DNA of 64,000 bases, taken from positions 1 through 64,000 of the forward strand of contig NZ_BCVC01000004.1 of NCBI RefSeq assembly GCF_001591545.1, in the 5' to 3' direction. This DNA is from Lederbergia lenta NBRC 16444. Its GTDB lineage: Bacteria > Bacillota > Bacilli > Bacillales > Bacillaceae_C. The notes under the pieces are model-generated. The model ran no database searches and was not told the DNA's origin. It was given only the letters and a program-made list of their open reading frames with translations. This document shows positions 8,668-18,117 of the stretch, piece by piece (the stretch's first letter is position 1; every line of letters begins with the position of its first letter). The position numbers were made by a program, and so were the translations under genes.

Positions 8668-10884
8668 TCATTGTTCTTTTTCTTTATTTTCCCCTAACTT
8701 TCCAGGCCAAAAGGCATATTTACCTAAGACTGAAGTGATGGCTGGAACTAGCAAAGGTCTAACGATAAACGTATCGAGCAAAATTCCGATTGCGGTAACA
8801 ATTCCGAATTGAACTAGCACCTGAATCGGGAGTGTGGCAAGCACTGCAAATGTTCCTGCTAAAATTAAGCCTGCAGAGGTGATGACACTACTTGTTTCAG
8901 TTACTCCATTTGCAATAGCCTCTTGCAATGGCTGGGTTCGCCGCTTTTTCCAGATGCTTGAAACCATAAATATATTATAATCTTCACCGAGAGCAACAAT
9001 GAATACAAAAGTATAGAGTGGAATAAGCCCCTGCATCGCTTCTGTTCCCATTCCGTAATGCATGAGTAGCCAACCAGCACCAAGCGCAGAGAAGTATGAT
9101 AGTAATACTGTCAGCAATAAATAAATCATTGCAACAATTGAGCGTAAATATACGAGCAATAGAAGTGCAATAATTGCAATCACTGCTGGTACAACGATAT
9201 TGCGGTCTCTGTCAGTAGTCATTTTCGTATCATATAAATTAGCAGTTTCTCCACCAATCCAGAAATGTTCTTCTGCTGGAGTAATTCCTGCTTGTGTAAG
9301 ACCTTCAGATACTTTCTCTTTTATCGTTGGAATATGATTAAGTGTTTCAGCATCATAAGGATTCTCCTTAAGAATGATTTCATACAATAATAAATCATTA
9401 TTATTGGAGCCCCTCCTTGATTCACCTATAGATTCGATCATAGTCAAATCAGAAAGTTGTTCTTCCAGTTGAACTGCTTTTCCGCTTGTATCGACAATGA
9501 TCTGCATTGGCGCTAAATTCCCCGCTGAAAAGTTTTCATTAATTAATTCAAATCCCTCTCTCGATGGCATATCATCGGGAAATGAACTTAAAAGATCATA
9601 CGTGTAATCTATTTTTGTAGAAAAGGTTGCTAATCCACCTAATAAAATTAAAGTTGCACATATGATAGGCCATGGCTTTCTAGTGACAAATTTTCCGAGC
9701 CATATGCTAAACTTCCCGTGACTTTTTTGTCTGCGAACAGCTTTTCCCTTTGTCTTCTCGAGTGCAAGAGACATCGAATCTGTTCGTGGAATAAATGGAA
9801 AGAAAGAAACTCTCCCAAAGATCGAAAGCAGAGCCGGAAGTAATGTCAGTGCAGCTAATCCCATAATAAAAATTGCTAAACTGAATGGTACAGCAAAAGT
9901 ATGTCTTGAGCCATACAAGGCAAGAAGTAAAGTTAATAAGCCAAATGCAGTTGTTAAAGCACTTATCATAATGGCCCCACCAGAGTCTTTAAGGGCATTT
10001 TTTAGTGCTGTTAAAGCATTTTCCTCCATGAGTAGATGGTCTCGGTATCTTGAAACGAGAAACAGGCAATAATCTGTACCTGCTCCAAACAATAGTACGG
10101 TCATAATCGATATTGCTTGTGAATCTACAATGATCCATCCCTTATCTGCTAACACTCCAAGAATGGGGGAAATCACTGCATATGCAAAACCAACCCCAAT
10201 AAGGGGGACGATGGCTAGGATTGGAGAACGATATAGAACAATCAATAAAATAAGTACAAGAAGTACAGTTGCAATTAGTAATTTAACATCAGCTTCACTG
10301 AATAAGGATACGGCATCAGTTGAAATGCCAGCTGGACCAGTAACCCTTACAAGTAAGTCATCTTCTCCAATATTTCTTGAGAAAAGGTCATCATCTGCTA
10401 TTTTTTTGATCACCTCTTTTAAATCATCGATATCTTTTTGAATAAGATCTGATTCGGCTTTATCATCTAAAAATATTGGTGTTACAATCGTAGAACCATT
10501 CTCCGAAGCACTAGAGAATAATGCTTGTGGTGGTGCTTTGTGTAATGGTGGTATAAATGATTGCTGTGCCAGTGGCTTCTCAGTCAATTGTTCATACAGC
10601 TTTATAATTAATGCAGTATCTTCCTCGGCCAAACCAGTTTCTTTATGCCATACGAGCAAGAGCGGTAAACCTGCTTCATCCGAGAACTCCTCTTTTACTA
10701 GTTTGGCTGCTTGAACTGACATTGTGTCTTCAGGAAGCATTTCTACTGCATTATTTTTCGCGCTTTGTACACTAGGCCAAAGTATAGTTAGGAAAACTGC
10801 TAAAGCAGCCCATATACCAAGTGTTATCCACCTACCTCTTTTTCCTACAATACTTTCTAAAAATATTGTTAATCCTCTTTTCAC
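8668..10884 (-). CDS. MMPL-family RND-type transporter (YdfJ-like)
   Basis: A 738-residue membrane protein with two repeats, each made of one helix, a large extracellular domain and a bundle of about five helices; both bundles carry the MMPL GxxxDYxxF-type motif (GAGTDYCLFLVSRY and GEDYNIFMVSSIW). Such proteins export lipids, drugs or peptides using the proton gradient. I prefer the GTG at 10882-10884, because GGGAG lies 8 nt before it, whereas the upstream in-frame GTG at 10893 overlaps that ribosome site. It diverges from a tetR gene, a common arrangement for a drug- or stress-induced exporter. Confidence 0.85.
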   Translation of the reverse strand: MKRGLTIFLESIVGKRGRWITLGIWAALAVFLTILWPSVQSAKNNAVEMLPEDTMSVQAAKLVKEEFSDEAGLPLLLVWHKETGLAEEDTALIIKLYEQLTEKPLAQQSFIPPLHKAPPQALFSSASENGSTIVTPIFLDDKAESDLIQKDIDDLKEVIKKIADDDLFSRNIGEDDLLVRVTGPAGISTDAVSLFSEADVKLLIATVLLVLILLIVLYRSPILAIVPLIGVGFAYAVISPILGVLADKGWIIVDSQAISIMTVLLFGAGTDYCLFLVSRYRDHLLMEENALTALKNALKDSGGAIMISALTTAFGLLTLLLALYGSRHTFAVPFSLAIFIMGLAALTLLPALLSIFGRVSFFPFIPRTDSMSLALEKTKGKAVRRQKSHGKFSIWLGKFVTRKPWPIICATLILLGGLATFSTKIDYTYDLLSSFPDDMPSREGFELINENFSAGNLAPMQIIVDTSGKAVQLEEQLSDLTMIESIGESRRGSNNNDLLLYEIILKENPYDAETLNHIPTIKEKVSEGLTQAGITPAEEHFWIGGETANLYDTKMTTDRDRNIVVPAVIAIIALLLLVYLRSIVAMIYLLLTVLLSYFSALGAGWLLMHYGMGTEAMQGLIPLYTFVFIVALGEDYNIFMVSSIWKKRRTQPLQEAIANGVTETSSVITSAGLILAGTFAVLATLPIQVLVQFGIVTAIGILLDTFIVRPLLVPAITSVLGKYAFWPGKLGENKEKEQ

Positions 10885-11003
10885 AAGCAACACTCCCTGT
10901 ATTAAGTATAATCTAATTATATATACTAGACAGTTAATTAATCAATTGTATTAAGTCGTTTATGATATAATTACTTCAAATTTAAACTAGGAGCTCGATT
11001 GAT

Positions 11004-11627
11004 GTGAAACATATAAATATTAGCCGCTCACTCGGTAGACCAAAACGGAGCGAGCAGGAACAATCAACAGATGAATTAATATTAACGGTAGCTGGTAGGC
11101 TATTCATGCAAAAGGGTTATCAAAAAGTACCAGTAGAAGAAGTAGCTAAAGCCTGCAACGTGACGAAAGCTACAGTGTATTACTATTACGCTACAAAAGC
11201 GGAACTTTTTACTGCTGCTATGTTGGCGATGATGGAACGAATACACCAAAGAACGCTTCAGATACTCTCGGAAGATAGTCCTCTTCGTGAACGTTTTCTG
11301 TTATTGGCGGAAGTACATTTACAAGCTACTACATCGATTGATTTGACCACTTTTTTGCGAGAAAATCATCAGGTGCTTACTACTCAACAAATGCAAAAAA
11401 TGAAGGAGGCGGAGGAAGAAATTTTTCAAGTGCTCGAATTTGCATTGGAGAAAGCAATGAGAGATGGGGAAATTCGGAAAGTAAATAAAAAGTTTGCGGC
11501 AAATGCTTATTTATCCCTTTTGAGAATGGGGAATCAAAATCTTGCCAATGGCAGTGAATTATTTAAAGACCCAAAAGGAGCTGCTATAGAAATTCTAGAA
11601 TTTTACTGGAGAAGCTTACAGAACTAG
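11004..11627 (+). CDS. TetR/AcrR-family transcriptional regulator
   Basis: A 207-residue regulator with a TetR helix-turn-helix at about residues 22-70 (VPVEEVAKACNVTKATVYYYY) and a variable helical ligand domain. The start is GTG with AGGAG 10 nt upstream; an overlapping ATG two bases earlier is out of frame. It most likely represses the divergent MMPL gene, and the 120-nt intergenic region contains TTAATTAA and other short palindromes that could be its operator, though none is decisive. Confidence 0.85.
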   Translation: MKHINISRSLGRPKRSEQEQSTDELILTVAGRLFMQKGYQKVPVEEVAKACNVTKATVYYYYATKAELFTAAMLAMMERIHQRTLQILSEDSPLRERFLLLAEVHLQATTSIDLTTFLRENHQVLTTQQMQKMKEAEEEIFQVLEFALEKAMRDGEIRKVNKKFAANAYLSLLRMGNQNLANGSELFKDPKGAAIEILEFYWRSLQN

Positions 11628-11646
11628 AAAAGTTATAAATACAAAT

Positions 11647-11680
11647 GTAAAAGGCGAGATACTAGTATCTCGCCTTTTAC
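11647..11680. terminator. Bidirectional terminator between tetR and the uracil permease
   Basis: A perfect 34-bp palindrome (GTAAAAGGCGAGATACT and its complement) with TTTT on both strands separates the convergent genes. Confidence 0.9.
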
Positions 11681-11705
11681 TCTATTCAAATCGAAACAAG
11701 AAGGC

Positions 11706-12977
11706 TTAATCTTCATTTGATAGCTTTAGTACATCTAGTAGTTTGAAAAATAAGCTAAGTATGATGGCTACTATTGTTGCAAGGCCCATACCTTTAAATT
11801 CAACAGAACCGAGGTGGATTGCTGCACCACTGATTCCAATGGCAAGAACAACACAAGTCAGTATTAGGTTTTGGGAAATATTATAGTCTACTTTTGCTTC
11901 TACAAGCATTCTAATCCCACTTGCCGCAATGATTCCGAATAAAAGCAGGGAAATACCACCCATAACTGGTGTAGGAATCGAAGAGATAAGAGCAGCTAGT
12001 TTGCCACAAAAAGAGAGCACAATAGCAATGACTGCAGCGCCACCAATAATCCATGTGGAATATACACGCGAGATTGCCAACACTCCGATATTTTCCCCAT
12101 ACGTTGTATTAGGTGTAGCTCCGAAAAAGCTTGAGAGTATTGTTGAAATTCCATTACCCATCATAGATCGGTCTAGACCCGGGTCTTTAATAAGATCCTT
12201 TTTGACAATATTTCCTGTTACAATCAAATGTCCAATATGTTCTGGTACTAAGACAAGAGCTGCTGGCAAGATAATGAGGATATCAGATATATTAAATTTC
12301 ATTTGGTAATAAGTTGGCATGGAAATCCAAGCTGCTTCTTTGACTGCTGTGTAATCCACCATACCGAAAAGGCTAGCAATGATATAGCCGGAGATGATTC
12401 CAAGTAGGATCGGAATGATTTTTAAAAAGCCTCTCATTGTTACCCAGCAAATGACTGTGATTCCTAATGTTAATAAAGAAACAATGATAGCACTTGTATC
12501 AGCTGATTTGCCTTCAGGAGTAATTAATCCAGCCATATCTGCTGCAACAGGAACAAGTTCAAGCCCAATTACTGCAACGATCGCGCCCATAGCTGCTGGT
12601 GGGAAAATGACATCAATCCATGTTGTGCCAACTGCTTTTATAATTAATCCGACGATAACAAGCACAATACCAACTGCTAGAAATCCCCCAAGCACATAAC
12701 TGTAACCATCCCCACCTGCATATTTTCCTAATACTGCAAACACCGGGGAAATAAAAGCAAAGCTTGAACCCAAGTATGCGGGAATTTTTCCTTTTGTAAT
12801 AAAAATATATAATAGCGTACCGATCCCATTCATCAATAGTATTGTTGCTGGATTTACTCCAAATAAGATTGGTACAAGCACGGTCGAGCCGAACATTGCG
12901 AACAAATGTTGGAAGCTAAGTGGCAAGCTTTTTAATATTGGTAAACGTTCATCTACTTGAATTTCTCTTTGACTCAT
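11706..12977 (-). CDS. pyrP: Uracil permease, nucleobase:cation symporter-2 family
   Basis: A 423-residue membrane protein of the NCS2 (UraA/PyrP) family that imports uracil with protons. Recognisable features are LPLSFQHLFAMFGSTVLVP at the N terminus, the EHIGH segment around residue 245 and TTYGENIGVLA. The ribosome site AAGGAG is 10 nt upstream. The leader carries a PyrR attenuator, which supports uracil rather than xanthine as substrate. The gene stands apart from any pyr biosynthetic genes here. Confidence 0.9.
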   Translation of the reverse strand: MSQREIQVDERLPILKSLPLSFQHLFAMFGSTVLVPILFGVNPATILLMNGIGTLLYIFITKGKIPAYLGSSFAFISPVFAVLGKYAGGDGYSYVLGGFLAVGIVLVIVGLIIKAVGTTWIDVIFPPAAMGAIVAVIGLELVPVAADMAGLITPEGKSADTSAIIVSLLTLGITVICWVTMRGFLKIIPILLGIISGYIIASLFGMVDYTAVKEAAWISMPTYYQMKFNISDILIILPAALVLVPEHIGHLIVTGNIVKKDLIKDPGLDRSMMGNGISTILSSFFGATPNTTYGENIGVLAISRVYSTWIIGGAAVIAIVLSFCGKLAALISSIPTPVMGGISLLLFGIIAASGIRMLVEAKVDYNISQNLILTCVVLAIGISGAAIHLGSVEFKGMGLATIVAIILSLFFKLLDVLKLSNED

Positions 12978-13021
12978 CCTTAGATCTCTCCTTATAATTT
13001 AAAGTTTCAGAGATCAGATCT

Positions 13022-13185
13022 AGTCATTGGGCAGCAAAAAGCACCTTGCCCAATGACTGGCAAGGTGCATAATAATAGGATGTATGTACTCATCGCTTAT
13101 GCAAAAATCACGCGTAAATATATTACGCATGCAACCTTGTCAGCCTCACAGGACTGTATTAAAGGCAATCTGATTCTTTTGTCTA
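13022..13185 (-). promoter_or_regulatory. PyrR-dependent transcription attenuator of pyrP
   Basis: Read on the minus strand, the leader has a PyrR-binding loop (AGTCCTGTGAGGCT, 13142-13155) capping an anti-antiterminator stem. An antiterminator follows (CAAGGTTGCAT at 13129-13139 pairing with ATGCACCTTG at 13061-13070). The terminator is GCACCTTGCC/GGCAAGGTGC plus TTTTT (13036-13068). PyrR bound with UMP would favour termination. Downstream, GCCCAATGACT (13022-13032) is exactly complementary to the terminator loop plus part of its 3' arm, an unusual extra pairing. Confidence 0.88.
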
Positions 13186-13312
13186 CAGTATTATCACAGT
13201 TGTAGCATGGAAAGTCAATATAATTATGTCGTATTGGGAAGAAATAATGAAAAAGTGATAACGAGTGTCGTCTTATGATTCACGTTTACATAGAGAAATA
13301 AGCTTTTTGTCG

Positions 13313-13417
13313 TTTTCTGGCGGTTCACAGCCATTTACAAGCCGACATGCGGGGAATACTGGCCAATAGAGAGTTTTCACAAGCCGTGTCGGGCAATTTA
13401 CTGTCCGTTATAACGTA
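13313..13417 (+). repeat. Degenerate tandem array of 21-bp units (array 1)
   Basis: Five consecutive 21-bp units begin at 13313, 13334, 13355, 13376 and 13397. Each starts with a TTTAC-like or AATAC-like core followed by GCC or GTCCGT. The last unit contains TTTACTGTCCGT, which differs by one base from a unit of the array at 48250-48375. The array sits between the pyrP leader and the terminator of the BASS gene. No reading frame stays open through it. Confidence 0.6.
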
Positions 13418-13461
13418 AATACAAGTATTCACTTTTGTTATTTTCAAGGAATCAAATCCAT

Positions 13462-13494
13462 ACAAAAAGATTGTCGTAACTTTTCACGACAATC
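13462..13494 (-). terminator. Terminator of the BASS transporter gene
   Basis: GATTGTCGT pairs with ACGACAATC around an 8-nt loop; on the minus strand it is followed by TTTTTGT. Confidence 0.8.
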
Positions 13495-13533
13495 TCTCAA
13501 TGAGTATAAACTTACCTGTTTTTATAATTATAA

Positions 13534-14466
13534 TTATGATTTATTCGCTTTTTTGCTCCACCATGTTGCGAGCAGTGATCCGGATATATTATGCCAAACG
13601 CTAAAGATAGCACTTGGTACAGCTGCAAGCGGCGAGAAATGTGTTGCAGCCAGTGTTGCACCAAGTCCAGAGTTTTGCATGCCGACTTCAATAGAAATAG
13701 ATTTTCGATCGGCATAATCTAGCTTCAGTAAGCGGGCGAACCAATAGCCTAACAAATAGCCAATCGAATTATGCAAAATGACAACAAGTAAAATAAGTAG
13801 TCCTGTTTCGGCAATTTTTTGTTGATTCCCACTAACAACCGCAGCGACGATAGCTACAATTGCTACAACGGAAACGAGTGGTAAAGCTTTCACACTTTGT
13901 TCGACCTGCTTTCGGAATAACATTTTGATCACGAGACCAAGAATAATAGGAATAAGTACAATTTTTACGATCGATATAAACATGTCTCCCGCTGAAACAG
14001 GTAGCCATTTACTAGCAAGCAATAAGATTAATGCAGGTGTTACAAAAGGTGCCAATAATGTAGTTACAGACGTAATGGCAACAGATAGAGCAACATTTCC
14101 TTTTGCTAAAAAAGTCATGACGTTAGAGGAAGTGCCACCAGGACAGCAACCAACTAAGATCACACCGGCAGCTACTTCAGGAGGGAGCTTTAAACCTATA
14201 GCGAGTCCAAAAGCAATAAGTGGCATAATTGTAAATTGCCCAATAACACCAATAGCTACTTTTTTTGGATGTTTGAATACTTCTTTAAAATCGTCTATGG
14301 ATAAGGTCATACCCATCCCGAACATAATAATCCCGAGCAAAATTGATATATGTGGGGCAATCCATGTAAAGCCACCAGGAATAAAAAATGCTAATGTGGC
14401 AAATAGCAATACCCATACGGCAAAGGTATTGCCAGCAAACTGACTGATTCTTTCTAATGCTTTCAT
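13534..14466 (-). CDS. Bile acid:sodium symporter (BASS) family transporter, YocS-like
   Basis: A 310-residue protein with about ten transmembrane helices. The conserved BASS segments [13 protein letters not shown] and [16 protein letters not shown] (sodium site region) are clear. Bacterial members move organic anions such as pantoate, keto acids or bile acids with sodium. The start has GGAGG at 7-nt spacing. It is a single-gene unit with its own terminator, and no neighbour indicates the substrate. Confidence 0.85.
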   Translation of the reverse strand: MKALERISQFAGNTFAVWVLLFATLAFFIPGGFTWIAPHISILLGIIMFGMGMTLSIDDFKEVFKHPKKVAIGVIGQFTIMPLIAFGLAIGLKLPPEVAAGVILVGCCPGGTSSNVMTFLAKGNVALSVAITSVTTLLAPFVTPALILLLASKWLPVSAGDMFISIVKIVLIPIILGLVIKMLFRKQVEQSVKALPLVSVVAIVAIVAAVVSGNQQKIAETGLLILLVVILHNSIGYLLGYWFARLLKLDYADRKSISIEVGMQNSGLGATLAATHFSPLAAVPSAIFSVWHNISGSLLATWWSKKANKS

Positions 14467-14603
14467 TCTATGTCCTCCTCAGATGTATAGAACAATTATA
14501 CTGTATATGTCGAATTTTGCAATAACTTTTAAAAAACTGACTTAATGGGAATATGCTTTATTTAACAGGCTAGAAGAAGCGATGCCTCTTTAGGAAATTC
14601 AAT

Positions 14604-14636
14604 AAAAAATAGAGTTGCTTATTTAAGCAACTCTAT
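14604..14636 (-). terminator. Terminator of pepT
   Basis: The stem ATAGAGTTGCTT/AAGCAACTCTAT has a 4-nt loop and is followed on the minus strand by TTTTTT. Confidence 0.85.
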
Positions 14637-14658
14637 GTATAGAAAGAGTAATGAAAAT

Positions 14659-15891
14659 TTAGTTCTCTGCTTTTTCCTCAAATAACCTAGCAATTTCTAC
14701 AATTACATGAACTGCTTTTTCCATATTGTTTACAGAAATAAATTCATATGGACCGTGAAAGTTTTCGCCGCCAGTGAAAATATTTGGAGTTGGAAGCCCC
14801 ATATAGGATAATTGGGAGCCATCTGTTCCACCGCGAATTGGCGAAATAAGTGGATCAATGCTGAGTTTCTTCATCGCATCAGAAGCAATATCTACAATTT
14901 CCATGACAGGTTTAATTTTTTCTCCCATATTATAATATTGGTCGGTCATTTCAAGAGTAATACGTTCATGACCATATTGCTCGCGAAGTTCGGCAACGAT
15001 TTTTTCAATGTTTGTTTTTCTTGCTTCAAATTGATCACGATCGAAATCCCGGATGATATAAGATAATTTTGTTTCTTCTACATCACCGTTAAAAGCAAGT
15101 AAGTGATAAAACCCTTCATAACCTTCTGTAAATTCAGGAGCTTCTTTAGCAGGTAGGCGATTGTTAAAATCCATGGCCATCTTTGTAGCATTGACCATAG
15201 TGCCTTTTGCTGTCCCCGGATGGATATTTGTTCCTTTAAATGTTAACTTTACTCCGGCAGCATTAAAACTTTCGTATTGGAGTTCGCCGAGAGGACCTCC
15301 ATCTATCGTATAGGCAAAGTCTGCCCCAAATGCTGTTACATCAAATTTATGAGGACCTCTACCGATTTCTTCATCAGGGGTAAACGCCACTCTGATTTTT
15401 CCGTGCTTGATTTCAGGATGTTGAATCAAATAAGCAATTGCTGTCATAATTTCAGCGATACCCGCTTTATTGTCTGCCCCAAGTAATGTTGTCCCGTCTG
15501 TAGTAATAAGTGTATGACCTGAATAATTGTTAAGAGAAGGAAAGTCTGCTGGTGATAGAACAACATCTTTTTGTAGTGTTAGTGTTTCCCCGTTATAACT
15601 TTCAACGATTTGTGGGTTTACTCCGTCTCCTGTAAAATCAGTTGCCGTATCCACATGGGCTAAAAATCCAATTACAGGCATATCTTTACTAGTGTTTGAT
15701 GGAAGTGTTGCCATCACATACCCGTTTTCATCAATCGTAACTTCTTTCATACCGATTTCAATCAGTTCCTCTACCAGTTTCTTCGCTAGCGTCCATTGCC
15801 CTGCTGTTGAAGGACAGGCAGAGTTGTTCTCGTCTGATTGCGTATTTATCTTCGCATAAGACACGAAACGTTGAATCAATTCATTTTTCAT
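14659..15891 (-). CDS. pepT: Peptidase T, tripeptide aminopeptidase
   Basis: A cytoplasmic M20 zinc aminopeptidase that removes the N-terminal residue from tripeptides. The metal and catalytic motifs are visible in order: [29 protein letters not shown] and [11 protein letters not shown]. With the start at 15891 (GGAGG and an 8-nt gap) the protein is 410 residues, the normal PepT length; a further in-frame ATG 36 nt upstream has no ribosome site. It is monocistronic. Confidence 0.95.
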   Translation of the reverse strand: MKNELIQRFVSYAKINTQSDENNSACPSTAGQWTLAKKLVEELIEIGMKEVTIDENGYVMATLPSNTSKDMPVIGFLAHVDTATDFTGDGVNPQIVESYNGETLTLQKDVVLSPADFPSLNNYSGHTLITTDGTTLLGADNKAGIAEIMTAIAYLIQHPEIKHGKIRVAFTPDEEIGRGPHKFDVTAFGADFAYTIDGGPLGELQYESFNAAGVKLTFKGTNIHPGTAKGTMVNATKMAMDFNNRLPAKEAPEFTEGYEGFYHLLAFNGDVEETKLSYIIRDFDRDQFEARKTNIEKIVAELREQYGHERITLEMTDQYYNMGEKIKPVMEIVDIASDAMKKLSIDPLISPIRGGTDGSQLSYMGLPTPNIFTGGENFHGPYEFISVNNMEKAVHVIVEIARLFEEKAEN

Positions 15892-15972
15892 TTTAAAACC
15901 TCCATTAGTACATAATAACGCATACATATAGTAAAAATAAAGAAGCCGGCTGTTCGGTAAGAGCAGTCGGCG

Positions 15973-16305
15973 TTAAGGGTTAGTTGGATCTTCTTTCTGT
16001 ATTTCGATCCAATTTTCGCCCCAACTTTCAATTTCTTTTATAATGGGCTGCAAAGCCAAGCCTTTTTCCGTTAAAGAATATTCAATACGGACAGGAGTTT
16101 CAGGGAATACTTGCCGGTTGATAATCCCTTCCTTTTCTAGGTCTTTCAATCTTTCTGATAAAACCCTGGCGCTGATTGGCATTGCAGATTCCACTGTACA
16201 AAAACGCTGGGGACCATTTAGCAACTGATGAATAATTAAACCGGTCCAGCGCTGGCCAAGTATACTCATAGCTTTATCAAACCTTGGGCACACAAATGAA
16301 TTCAT
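15973..16305 (-). CDS. HxlR-family redox regulator, YodB/CatR-like
   Basis: A 110-residue winged-helix regulator. It keeps the N-terminal cysteine (C6 in FVCPRF) that B. subtilis YodB and CatR use to sense quinones and diamide, and the segment GQRWTGLIIHQLLNGP aligns with those proteins. A second cysteine, C36, is present, while the C-terminal cysteines of YodB are missing, so it looks more like a one-Cys CatR type with an extra residue. It diverges from catE and a nitroreductase gene and probably represses them through the inverted repeat at 16407-16427. Confidence 0.85.
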   Translation of the reverse strand: MNSFVCPRFDKAMSILGQRWTGLIIHQLLNGPQRFCTVESAMPISARVLSERLKDLEKEGIINRQVFPETPVRIEYSLTEKGLALQPIIKEIESWGENWIEIQKEDPTNP

Positions 16306-16378
16306 GTTGTCACCTCACTATTCTAATTATAGCACTAGTTGTATTGTTCACCTAACTTTTATTTTGCGTACTACTTAC

Positions 16379-16427
16379 TTGACATTACACAGTTATTATT
16401 ATACAGTTACTTACATAAAGTAAGTAA
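16379..16427 (+). promoter_or_regulatory. Promoter and HxlR operator of the catE operon
   Basis: TTGACA (16379-16384), a 17-nt spacer and TACAGT (16402-16407) overlap the start of TTACTTAC-N5-GTAAGTAA (16407-16427), a perfect 8-bp inverted repeat. A further half-site CTTACTT abuts the -35 box. Repressor bound here would cover the transcription start. Confidence 0.75.
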
Positions 16428-16451
16428 GGTGCAGAGAGGAGAATATTAGTA

Positions 16452-17318
16452 GTGAAAAAGGCAAATAATCGTCAGCATCCAGTCATTGGCACTGTTGATT
16501 TAATTGTAGAAAATTTGGAACACACACTAGCGTTTTATATAAATGTACTTGGATTCCAAGTACTTGACCAAACAGCTAGTTCAGCGTCTTTAACAGCTGA
16601 TGGAAAAACACCATTATTGACGCTGGAACAGCCGGAAGATGTGAAGCCTCGTAAACGAACAACTGGTTTATACCATATTGCATTTTTATTACCGGATCGT
16701 TCAGATTTAGCAAACATTGTACATTATTTTATTCAAACAAGCGCTCAATTGCAAGGGGCATCAGATCATCACGTGAGTGAAGCACTCTACTTAAGCGATC
16801 CTGAAGGAAATGGGATTGAAATTTACATTGATAGGGAACCAAATACTTGGAAGTGGGACGGCGATCAAGTATATATGACAACTCAAGCCCTTGATGTAGA
16901 AGACTTGCTAAAGAATGCTTCTGACGAGGGATGGCAAGGAATGCCTACAGGAACCATCGTAGGACATATTCATTTGCAAGTCGCTGAGTTAGAGAAAACG
17001 AAGGAATTTTACTGTGAGGGGCTCGGTTTTGATGCTGTGCTCAACTATGGAAGTCAAGCACTTTTCGTTTCAAAAGAAAGGTATCATCATCATATTGGGT
17101 TGAACATATGGAATAGCGGAGGAGCTCCTGCACCTGCTAAAAATAGCGCGGGTTTAAAATGGTTTACGATCATTTTTCCAAATAATGCAATCATGAGTGA
17201 AGCAGTAAACAGATTGAGAAAAATAAACGCATGGATAAGCGAATCAGATGGAGAAGTAACAATTAAAGATCCATCAGGAATTTATATTCGATTAATAACA
17301 GAGGAGAATGAAAGATGA
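16452..17318 (+). CDS. catE: Catechol-2,3-dioxygenase of the VOC family, CatE-like
   Basis: A 288-residue protein with two glyoxalase/VOC halves. GHIHLQV and YHHHIGLNIW in the second half match B. subtilis CatE, which cleaves catechol extradiol and removes toxic catechols. The segment LSDPEGNGIEIY is in the first half. The second half ends in KDPSGIYIRL without the usual metal-ligand Glu, which is also how I recall B. subtilis CatE. The start is GTG behind AGAGGAG. It overlaps the nitroreductase gene by 4 nt and is regulated by the adjacent HxlR operator. Confidence 0.87.
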   Translation: MKKANNRQHPVIGTVDLIVENLEHTLAFYINVLGFQVLDQTASSASLTADGKTPLLTLEQPEDVKPRKRTTGLYHIAFLLPDRSDLANIVHYFIQTSAQLQGASDHHVSEALYLSDPEGNGIEIYIDREPNTWKWDGDQVYMTTQALDVEDLLKNASDEGWQGMPTGTIVGHIHLQVAELEKTKEFYCEGLGFDAVLNYGSQALFVSKERYHHHIGLNIWNSGGAPAPAKNSAGLKWFTIIFPNNAIMSEAVNRLRKINAWISESDGEVTIKDPSGIYIRLITEENER

Positions 17319-17923
17319 TTAAAACAGAACAAGACTTTTATACAGCAGTTGAAGAAAGACGTTCAGTATATGGAATTAGCAAGGAAAAAGTTGTATCTGA
17401 TGAGCGTATTATCGAAGTGATTGAACATGCAGTAAAACATGCGCCATCTGCATTTAACTCTCAAAGCGGAAGGGTCGTTGTTTTGCTTGGGGAAAACCAT
17501 GATAAGCAATGGAATATTACAGAAGCAGCTTTAAAAGAAGTTGTCCCTGCTGAGAATTTCCAACCGACAGCTGAAAAAATGGAAGCTTTCCGAAACGGAT
17601 ATGGAACAGTTTTATTTTTCGAAGATCAATCCGTTGTGAAATCATTGGAACAACAATTCCCATTATATAAGGATGCTTTTGCGCCATATTCGTTGCAATC
17701 AGCGGGTATGCTGCAATATATCGTTTGGACAGCGTTGGAAGTAGAAGGTTTCGGAGCTACTTTACAACATTATCAGCCACTAATTGACGAAGCAGTGCAA
17801 AAAATGTGGGGAGTCCCAGAAAATTGGAAGTTACTTGCGCAAATGCCATTCGGAAAACCGACAGCAGCACCTGGTGAAAAGCAATTTAATAGCATCGACG
17901 AGCGTATGAAAGTATTTAAATAA
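17315..17923 (+). CDS. Nitroreductase-family FMN oxidoreductase (YodC/MhqN-like)
   Basis: A 202-residue nitroreductase fold protein. The N-terminal EERRSVYGI and HAPSAFNSQSGRVVVLLG motifs are the FMN-binding signature, and PFGKPTAAPGEK lies near the C terminus. Relatives reduce quinones or nitro compounds in the electrophile response. It is translationally coupled to catE (ATGA overlap), so the pair forms a quinone/catechol detoxification operon under the YodB/CatR-like regulator. Confidence 0.87.
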   Translation: MIKTEQDFYTAVEERRSVYGISKEKVVSDERIIEVIEHAVKHAPSAFNSQSGRVVVLLGENHDKQWNITEAALKEVVPAENFQPTAEKMEAFRNGYGTVLFFEDQSVVKSLEQQFPLYKDAFAPYSLQSAGMLQYIVWTALEVEGFGATLQHYQPLIDEAVQKMWGVPENWKLLAQMPFGKPTAAPGEKQFNSIDERMKVFK

Positions 17924-18010
17924 GACCTTTTTTGTATATGGAGAGCGGCCTGAATACTGGGGGATCTCCCGTTATCCGTAAATGTTAAATGAAAAAAATA
18001 ATATGAATGA

Positions 18011-18058
18011 AAAAACCGCCCTCCAATCAAGATTACAATGATTGAAGGGCGGTTTTTT
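18011..18058 (+). terminator. Terminator of the catE-nitroreductase operon
   Basis: AAAAACCGCCCTcCAATCA pairs with TGATTG-AAGGGCGG followed by TTTTTT, a very stable hairpin. Confidence 0.9.
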
Positions 18059-18117
18059 CGTGATACGCGTTTAGAATGTTATAATGAAGGTAGAATATTT
18101 TGAAAGGGGAGATATTA

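Noticed and set aside
13925-14443. 172-codon plus-strand open frame opposite the BASS transporter
   Set aside because: It is a shadow of a hydrophobic gene on the other strand and has no family features.
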